NCBI GenBank assembly: GCA_013115135.1
Contig: JABANP010000409.1
Span: forward strand, 1-49,736
Source of the DNA: Perkinsus olseni
Lineage: Eukaryota; Perkinsozoa; Perkinsida; Perkinsidae
DNA: 49,736 nucleotides
Direction: 5' to 3'
Part shown: positions 43,037 to 49,736 of the stretch, piece after piece
Layout: each line of letters begins with the position of its first letter
Position numbering within the stretch: position 1 is the stretch's first letter
Notes under the pieces: model-generated
Told to the model about the DNA's origin: nothing
Seen by the model: only the letters and a program-made list of their open reading frames with translations
Database searches by the model: none
Position numbers and translations under genes: made by a program

Positions 43037-43599
43037 GTGAAGGAGATGGAACAGATAGAAAGTGGATCAGATGATAGAATGGGTTGATAATGCGTAGCCA
43101 GCTTGGGCACGCCCCGATTGTGTTATGTAGGCAGTGCATTTGGTTCGCCAAGTGGCACTCATTGGCGAGAGTGGCTCGGAGACCTCGGCGACTAGGCCCG
43201 GATGCCGTTCTCAGATTACGGTACACCAGCGTCCGTGATGAGGGCAATGAATCCCGCTCTAAGACAATCCATTGTTTTGCTGGATCGTGGGTTGTCCAAG
43301 GTTAGTCCTTTCCTGGCCCTCCCAGTTGGGTTGATAGGCATCTCAGGGTACTTGGCTGAAGCTCTCTCCGAGCAGTGGAGGCTTTCGTATTCACACCCTC
43401 AATGGCAGCACCGCGATCTTCGGACCGCAAAACGCGATTCCAGTGAGGACATCTCTTTTGTAGCACTCAGTTTCAATTCTCTTCAGGCCCATTCACCTAC
43501 CGTTGTTTCCAGTGCGGCCCTCGCCGTCGAACTGATGGCTTCCCGAGGTCTTCTGGCGTGTACAGCTTTATAGTGTCTCCGCAGCACTCTCTTGTGTGT
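43037..43599. other. Possible exons of an unrecognised plus-strand gene
   Basis: The plus strand reads MPFSDYGTPASVMRAMNPAL, then across a 45-bp candidate intron YLAEALSEQWRLSYSHPQWQ. These are protein-like but match no family I know. They could be upstream exons of the RCC1-like region to the right. Confidence 0.3.
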
Positions 43600-45653
43600 G
43601 GTTCCGGTCGTATGTCGAGTCTTGTGTTCCAGATTCCACAGCATGTGAATTCCTTCAAGACTGCCCAGGGAGAGTGTGCGTATTTGACATCTCCTATTCA
43701 CCGGAAATTGCTACCATAGCTGCATCGGAGCGGACCAGCGACCACAACGTCAGTCGCCCGAGCCCCCGTCTTGCTGGACAGTCCGGGGACTACCTCGTTC
43801 ATGACGAGCGTCAACTCGTAGATACATGTTAGTGAAAGGTGTCGTACGGCCACGGAAGTTTTGGCGAAAAAAGTGCATGAAGCGGGAGGCAGAGGATGCA
43901 TAGTGATACTCCCACCCGAGGTGAGGCCCCATTCGTTCCACGCCTCCTCCAGAAGCAGAAGCTGCCCTACGGTCCTGTTTAAGGTCACGACCACCGACCT
44001 GACACTTCCGCATGACACACTCCCAGCAGACTTCTTCACGGGGTGCATCTCTACCACTGATGGACGCCGGCTGATAGAGCTGATGAGGGTTCGAGAAAAG
44101 CCCCTGGGTGCTGCATCGCCTGTGGGTTCTTACCTGTAGGCTGCGGAGCTCGAGTGTGCTCCATCTCACGCAACGGGAGAGGACATTCATAACCTGTGAG
44201 AAATACTAGTGAATGGTCGGAGCTCTCTCTGAGCGCTGTATCATCATTCAGGAGGACCGAAAAGGTTTCGGATTCGGAGTTGTTGCCTGCTTCGGGTGAT
44301 ACAAAAGCCCACCCAGTAGGTATCACCGGCTGAGCTGGCCAAGTTATAGTCGCCTTCAATGTCTCTTGCTTGGCAGGGGCGGACCCGGGTCGTTGGAGGG
44401 ATGAAGGGTCGCGGAACACACGTCTTGTCCGACACTGGTAGGGGCCGCTGCCACGGCAGTGCGAGTTCAAGCTTCATCACTGCGTTTTGGTCCAAGCTGG
44501 TGATTCTGTCCACCATGGGGTGCCCGAGCTCTGCCTGCTTCCTCATGCAGGAGAAGGATGCCCAGCTCTGCCGCCTTTGATTTTCCCGCGACGCAATGGA
44601 TGGAGCTCTGCCCACCTCATTTCCGTCCGATACGACCCTTTAGAAGAGAAGCTTGTGGACATAGCTTCCTACAAGTGGGTGCTCGTCAGCGCCAAATCGA
44701 TGCTTCGCGGCATCTGTAGCTCTGCAGGCCCTCAGCGATTCTCATTGTCCAGAGCGAAGAAGAAGTCCACGTAGAAGCATTCAAACTACCCCAGGGTCTC
44801 GAAAGAGGAGATTGCCCAAGTAGGAGTCTCTCCAACTCCGAGTTAGTGCTTCAATCCGTTGGAGCGACCCGTAGTTGCCGTTGTGAGCCACACAGACGGG
44901 AAGACCATCAGAACAGCAGCTGGCCAAGCGAAGGTTCATGGTGGTGAACTTCTCGTCACTCCCGATCACCATCGTTCCGTGCCTCCCCCCGCCGAGGACG
45001 GAAACGACCTGGGCGGTTCAGCGGATGGCAAGCCTATCATCGATAACAGTTCCGTTCCTTATCCCACCGCATCCGGTGAGACTCCTCTTCTCCGGTATTT
45101 ACCGGGCCTCAGGCCAATCATCTGTGCAGGATCTGAACACTGCTCGGTTGGCGCATCCCTGGAGCTTGACACAGAGGAATGTGGACTCTTTGTCTTCGGC
45201 AAAGGGAGCCATCACACCCCTGAAGGATGGTGATGCCCTGTCTCTCCTGCCTCTGGGAGCTCTCGCTGCCTCAGGTATGTAGCCGAGCTCCATGGTAAGC
45301 GGCTCCGCGACATCGCGGCCGAGGATGAACTATGCAGAGCTGTGTCAATCGGAGGTCGTCTGTTCCTCCCTACCTCACTACAATAGAGTCCACATATAGG
45401 TGAAGTGTTCCACTGGAGGGCGGGGGCGACGCGAATCTCCCAGGAGAGATTCCCCCCTTCGGATGCAGGTGAAGCGGCTTCCAAAAGCCTTACAGTTTGT
45501 TACCGTGACAGAGAAGCGCCCGGTATCATGCTCAGGTTGTGAAAGGGCCTATGAAGTCAAAAAGTTGTTTGCTGGTACACGTCACACTTTCTTGCTGGCT
45601 GATGCCGCCTGTGGGAATCACTACCGCCGACTGCTCTCCCGCATGTCATGAAA
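43600..45653 (+). CDS. Second RCC1-like region, exon structure unresolved
   Basis: Fragments with RCC1 character occur on the plus strand: a CGSGRMSSLVFQ piece near 43600, LEEKLVDIASYKWVLVSAKS near 44640, LRPIICAGSEHCSV then LFVFGKGSHH near 45110-45210, and VKKLFAGTRHTFLLADA near 45550-45610. These could be further blades of the gene to the left or a second gene. Competing open frames on the minus strand at 43700-44620 prevent a firm model. No start or stop is assigned with confidence. Confidence 0.4.
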
Positions 45654-45981
45654 TCGGCCCGGTATCATTACATGCCTGCGTTGCGTTGCATTTCTGGCCT
45701 TCAATAAGACAGACCATTGCACGAGGTAACGAACGAAGAACGTCCCTCTTCAACTACGCTGCAACGGAGTTTCACTTATCGCACCCACACTACTACCCAA
45801 CAGGCTCCGGGAGACGGGAAATTGAACAGGATAGACTGCGAATGAATTGTTGATGTAACAAGTGTTACACGGGTTGACTCATCATTCCCAAGGCCCGCTT
45901 CCTATCTGCTGCCGCTGTTGTAGCATCATTACTGATAGCATGCTCTTGAAAAAAGTGCGTCTACAAAAGATTCTCAACAAC
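45654..45981. other. Spacer between convergent genes
   Basis: Contains the 3' flanks of the RCC1-like region and of the STYX gene. I see no gene, repeat or RNA. Confidence 0.4.
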
Positions 45982-46796
45982 CTACTTCCACACCTCTATT
46001 AGTACCTTGCATAAAGCCTCATACTCCCTGAGCTGATTTTTGAACCCTTCATGCGGGGCACAGCAATGACGCCTCGTGAGGATATAGGCGAGGGTCTCGT
46101 CCGTCGTGAGGCCATACCTATACTCCAAAGTGAGGTAGAAGGGGCTTCAATCACTCACTTCGCTATTATATAAGCAGCCACCAGAGTAGATGACCGTGAG
46201 AGTCCTGCATTACCATGCACCTATTGACGTACATGATGCAACGGTAAGGGAGCGTCTTACTAATATCTTATGTAAAGGGCTTGCTGATAGAACTGAATGT
46301 ATGAATTCGCTAACTGGCTTGAAGTGCCGTATCATGTTCTCAAAGGGCGAGTCTCGTGCATCGACGATGAAGTACTGAGTGAGTGATAGATACGCTAACT
46401 GTAACCAGTAACATCGCCTTACCGTTATGCCCTCATCCACAAACTTCTCCCTCAAGAAACGACTCTCCTCGGCACTTCGGACGATGACAATCTGTGAAAC
46501 CAAGCCGGTATAGCTTCACGATGGGCCTTTATTGAATTACGTGGGTTATTCCAACTTGTCGTAGTGTGCAGATATCCCGAGCACAGCCGAATGGACCGAG
46601 ATAGAGGTTGGGTATTATCTCCTGGGCCTGCATAGGGATGGCCTTTCTCCAGTCCAATGACAAGAGCGTTCAATAAAGACCCGCCGATTAGCAGAGGGCT
46701 AAAAGCCAGCAGCCCGACTACCACCGGTCTCACCTCTCGCTTCATATCATAGTCCCAAGCCTTCACGGGTGGCAAGAGGGGGAAATCTTCTGGCAT
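45982..46796 (-). CDS. STYX-like pseudophosphatase
   Basis: STYX is a catalytically dead dual-specificity-phosphatase-fold protein that binds phosphosites and partners without dephosphorylating them. Six exons (46734-46796, 46541-46627, 46423-46491, 46261-46374, 46159-46220, 45982-46117) sum to 176 codons plus stop. It follows human STYX closely in order: FPLLPPVKAWDYDMKREVQ-like start (exon joins to AQEIIPNLYLGPFG), GITH, SRFLREKFVDEGITYFIVDA, DSPFENMIRHFKPVSEFIHS, KILVHGNAGLSRSSTLVAAY, then GLTTDETLAYILTRRHCCAP and GFKNQLREYEALCK. The catalytic Cys of HCxxGxxRS is Gly114, as in animal STYX. Introns are 40-49 bp except the first, 106 bp. Confidence 0.93.
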
Positions 46797-46988
46797 TTCA
46801 ATGAGGCATTTAGAAGCAGATCATGCGCCGCATATGCTGCTCGATCATTAGGGCTGGCGCATATTACAGAAGCTTCTCGCTCGCCTCATTTCAGCGCAGA
46901 ATGATGTTACCAGGGTCCGGGTTTAGGTTTCCGAGCCTGGCGTTCCCCCGATTTCAGTGTGCACTTTAATAATAGTGTCGGTCCCTGC

Positions 46989-47516
46989 ATGATGAACAGA
47001 TCTAGCTCCGTGCCATACCTTAGCAACTCCAAGGCCGTCAACATGAGACTTTATAAGACCAAGATGTGCTCATTCCACTTGAATGGTGTCTGTGAGCGTG
47101 GTAACTTCTGCACTTATGCGCACTCAACCGAAGAGCTCAACACGACGATGATGGCCTGCCGTGATGCCTGGGAGCCTGGGGTATACTCGTGTACCGAGTC
47201 CTTCACGGGAGCCTCCACTTGGAGCGACCCAACTCCCGTGATGTCTCCTGAGCGTAGTCCGAGCGCATCATCATGTGGTACTCTCTCAATTGCAGTCGAA
47301 GATTTGATGCCGACCGTTGCCTTCCTCGGAGACCAGGTAAACGAGCTGAGGGATGAACTACATTGGCGCAATGCCTTTATTATGACGTTATTGAAGCTGC
47401 TTTCTGGTCGTGACGGCGCTGACGAGATCTTATCGGGGGAATCCCCACCCACTCGTGAAGAGCTACTGGACATTATTTCCTATTTGGGAAGTCTTCATCA
47501 TACAAGCCCCATTTGA
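46989..47516 (+). CDS. CCCH zinc-finger protein
   Basis: An unspliced frame of 175 codons from ATG 46989 (MMNRSSSVPYLSNSKAVNMR). One CCCH finger, YKTKMCSFHLNGVCERGNFC then TYAHS, fits C-x7-C-x5-C-x3-H with the usual YKT.MC lead-in seen in RNA-binding fingers. The rest has Ser/Pro-rich stretches (TPVMSPERSPSASSCGTLSI) and a C-terminal helical part (VNELRDELHWRNAFIMTLLK). One finger and a helical tail suggest RNA binding plus dimerisation, but no ortholog is named. It lies 192 bp from the divergent STYX start. Confidence 0.82.
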   Translation: MMNRSSSVPYLSNSKAVNMRLYKTKMCSFHLNGVCERGNFCTYAHSTEELNTTMMACRDAWEPGVYSCTESFTGASTWSDPTPVMSPERSPSASSCGTLSIAVEDLMPTVAFLGDQVNELRDELHWRNAFIMTLLKLLSGRDGADEILSGESPPTREELLDIISYLGSLHHTSPI

Positions 47517-48004
47517 ACACTAATGCAGCTGTAATTGATTCCGGTACTTCCGTCGCGCTATATATTGAATTATCGGTACTCTATCTTGAACTCCCCGTAG
47601 GGGCGACCCAACACCCCGGATACGTTGATTGGCTTTAAGTAATCTAATACGTCAATGGTTGTATTTAATTGGCCATAAGGTCATTGGCAAGATGTATTAG
47701 TCTCTCTATGGGTATTCGTGATGATGATGAAATTGCAGTGGTTGCGTTGTCATTGAAAGTGTTGTGACTGGGGATAAGCGTCCTCTGGAGGAACGTGTCC
47801 TTCGTGGCTGATGCGCTGTCCCGAGAGCGCCCGATGTCTCTCCCAGAGCATGCGAAATCGAATTACCGGGACTCGTGGTATGCTTGACGACGGGTGAAAA
47901 GAAATCATCCAGCGAAACTCTTCGTTAGTTTTCGTCACTAACGACCACTCAAGTGTAACGTAAAGACGACAATGACAAGAAACTAGATTGAAACAGCATG
48001 CTAT
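47517..48004. other. No recognisable gene
   Basis: The spacer between the CCCH gene and the stop of the SET-domain gene. It contains only short frames and an AT-richer stretch near 47640-47740. Confidence 0.4.
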
Positions 48005-49736
48005 TCACTTGTGTAACATCATAATCACCGATTCGATTGCCTCTGTCAGATCGTCGTGGTACTCCTTATACCTGCGGAGGCCCTTATAATCAGATGATAC
48101 TTCCTCAGCTCACATGGTGTCAACAGCAGGGCTCGGTTTTCCTATGTCGAGGGATTGCATCCACCGCAGTAGGAGCGCCTCCGCCCTCCTCTCGGCCTCG
48201 GCTCTCACCGACGATAGTAAAATGCGAACCTGAGGAAGGCAGGAGTGATGATCAGTAATTTAAACCCTTCCCGACCATACTTGTGGAGGCAGGCCATGCT
48301 GTCTCTCTGAGGCGGAGTACGCCTGGCACAAACTCTCCAGCTTTCCTTTCTTCTCGGCCAATACATCAATCGACATGTAAGCTACCAGAGCCTCAGGGTA
48401 CCTCAAGTAAACGTGAATTCGGGGGCCACCCTCTTGCCACTAACCCTACGTGTCCTTTTGAATGGTTATAACATCAGCTTGGTCATCTGCATCATCTCCT
48501 GCGATGTCCATGTGGACTAGCCTTCGCATAACGTCTTTCATGTCGCTACCGCCAGGCTTGCTCACGCTCGGCACCTAGTAGCTCCTAGGCTTCACGGATC
48601 AACAGTATTTTAAGTACCGCAAACTTGTCCGGCTTCCCGTTCCGATCCATGCGGAATCCATAGGTGAACATACTCTGTTCTGCCGAGAGGATATCACCTC
48701 CCGTGTAGGATATTAGGATCTACAGTAGTGCCCTGCTGGTACCCACCCGGCGATACTACCACTGCTACCTCCTCCCCTGCCCTGATGTCACTCTTCGCTA
48801 CCAGTGAGATGGTCTCAGATGAACCTGTATCCCATTACCTCAGACCCTGCTGAGTCAGCAGAGCCGACTGACACACTTAGTACCTCCGAACCAGCCAGCG
48901 GACGTATGTTGTGTACGGATCTCCGCATTGCCACCACTGCTGTCATGGTTAGCGAAGTCCACCAACGGTATGACGAGCAGACCTAGATTGAGGAGAATCA
49001 TCAGCGATAGAGAGCACCGTGTTGTACCTTCACCAGCCATCACACCAGCATCACCAGGCACCCCACTAAGGCCAAATCCACTTCGACTCAGAAGAACAGC
49101 ATGGGCCCACAACCACAGCTGCTTGACCTTGGTGTGCCGGATGAATGTGTCGATAGGACCCTGGTTCAATTCCAGGGTACTTAATATTTCTAACAGATGC
49201 CTGAAGGGCTGCTTGTCAAGGTTCGACTGCTCCGTGCCTTGGACACTACCCCAGCTGTCTCAACGTGTTTTCCTTCATTGACCCAACTGATGCATGCAAG
49301 GCGGTACCAGCGATAGAGGACATGCCGGAGTCATCAAGAAGGAGGGGATGATTCCTGAACTCGCCTTCCAACCACTAATTCAGTTCGTCTAGATTCTACC
49401 TTAGTTTCCGTGCAGTAGGGAGCATTCTAGCGTATGGATACCACTTAGTCCTCATCTTAGAGGACTCGGCTGCAGCCTACCACATCATGCTGTCCTCAAC
49501 AGAACAGTACGGTACGCCTACCAGTTTCTGACATACTAACCAGAACGCTAGGCAACCCCTCTCGTCTAGTCCAGCTCCCTTCAAAAAACATATCACTGAA
49601 GAGTGAGTACTTTCGGAGCATGCAAAGGACGAGTAGCTACACCTTTGCCGAAGTCAGGGTCATCACACACCGTGTCAATGTTGATGAGAACCCTGGATTT
49701 CTTCGGTATCGTTATTACGGCCGTACCGGCTGGTAT
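48005..49736 (-). CDS. SET-domain protein methyltransferase (LSMT/SETD-like), 5' end beyond window
   Basis: Methylates lysine or histidine side chains with SAM. Minus-strand exons in order: VCDDPDFGKGVATR near the right edge (start of the SET domain, G-x-G-V/L-x-A/T), WAHAVLLSRSGFG, LVIPLVDFANHDSSGG (the D-x-x-N-H catalytic block), ETISLVAKSDIRAGEEVA joined by a 44-bp intron to ILISYTGGDILSAEQSMFTY and GFRMDRNG (GEE-x-x-x-x-Y and YGF blocks). A helical C-terminal part follows: DMKDVMRRLVHMDIAGDD, YPEALVAYMSIDVLAEKKGK, SVRAEAERRAEALLLRWMQS, LRRYKEYHDDLTEAIESVIM, as in the Rubisco-LSMT substrate-binding domain. The last exons to the stop at 48005 are less certain than the SET core. The N-terminus and some 5' exons are missing or unresolved. 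Confidence 0.78.

Noticed and set aside
3..49281. Most long open frames on the strand opposite the called genes
   Set aside because: They overlap exons whose motifs and splice phases are coherent on the other strand, show no family signature and cannot be spliced into longer readings.
1..49736. Perkinsus-type spliced-leader RNA gene
   Set aside because: A GGCTCAAG-like string occurs only inside the palindrome arms and without the rest of a leader or an Sm site.

Overview
The window reads as nuclear DNA of an intron-rich protist, most likely a myzozoan alveolate related to Perkinsus. This rests on inference: many GT-AG introns of about 39-60 bp, a FKBP-TPR-cyclophilin fusion of the kind described from Toxoplasma, very short spacers between same-strand genes, and about even base composition. 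No rRNA, tRNA or spliced-leader gene was seen. Gene models come from reading frames across inferred splice sites. Where a model is called complete, the exon lengths sum to a whole number of codons and family motifs run through the junctions.

Layout. 1-8.7 kb is mostly minus strand: an unrecognised gene cut by the left edge, an E2 ubiquitin-conjugating enzyme, a membrane protein, an unrecognised conserved-looking gene, the FKBP-TPR-CYP dual immunophilin, and a probable secreted protein. 8.9-18.7 kb is plus strand: diphthamide synthase DPH1, a coiled-coil protein, an organelle-type YchF GTPase, and a protein ending in a TFIIS N-terminal domain. 18.8-31.5 kb is an unbroken minus-strand run of eleven genes: molybdopterin synthase MoaE, a small coiled-coil protein, a membrane-anchored iodotyrosine-deiodinase homologue, an Alba protein, an RlmI-type methyltransferase, a PlsC acyltransferase, two Rap1-type Myb proteins, two double-SpoVS proteins, and a decayed member of a family named here TMVIDL after its core motif.

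33.3-38 kb is mobile DNA: a broken Ty3/gypsy element carrying an inserted TIR element and bracketed by 116-bp inverted repeats, then a 791-bp near-perfect palindrome that cuts off the 3' end of the second TMVIDL gene. 38.3-45.7 kb (plus) holds an EF-hand-like membrane protein and RCC1-repeat genes. 46-49.7 kb holds a STYX pseudophosphatase, a CCCH zinc-finger protein and a SET-domain methyltransferase that runs off the right edge.

The genes do not form one pathway. Themes that recur are RNA and translation (DPH1, YchF, Alba, SpoVS pair, methyltransferase, CCCH), protein folding and turnover (immunophilin, E2) and possible mitochondrial proteins (YchF, SpoVS pair, EF-hand protein). Weakest areas are the exon structure of the RCC1 region, the TFIIS-N gene, and the stretches listed as having no recognisable gene.
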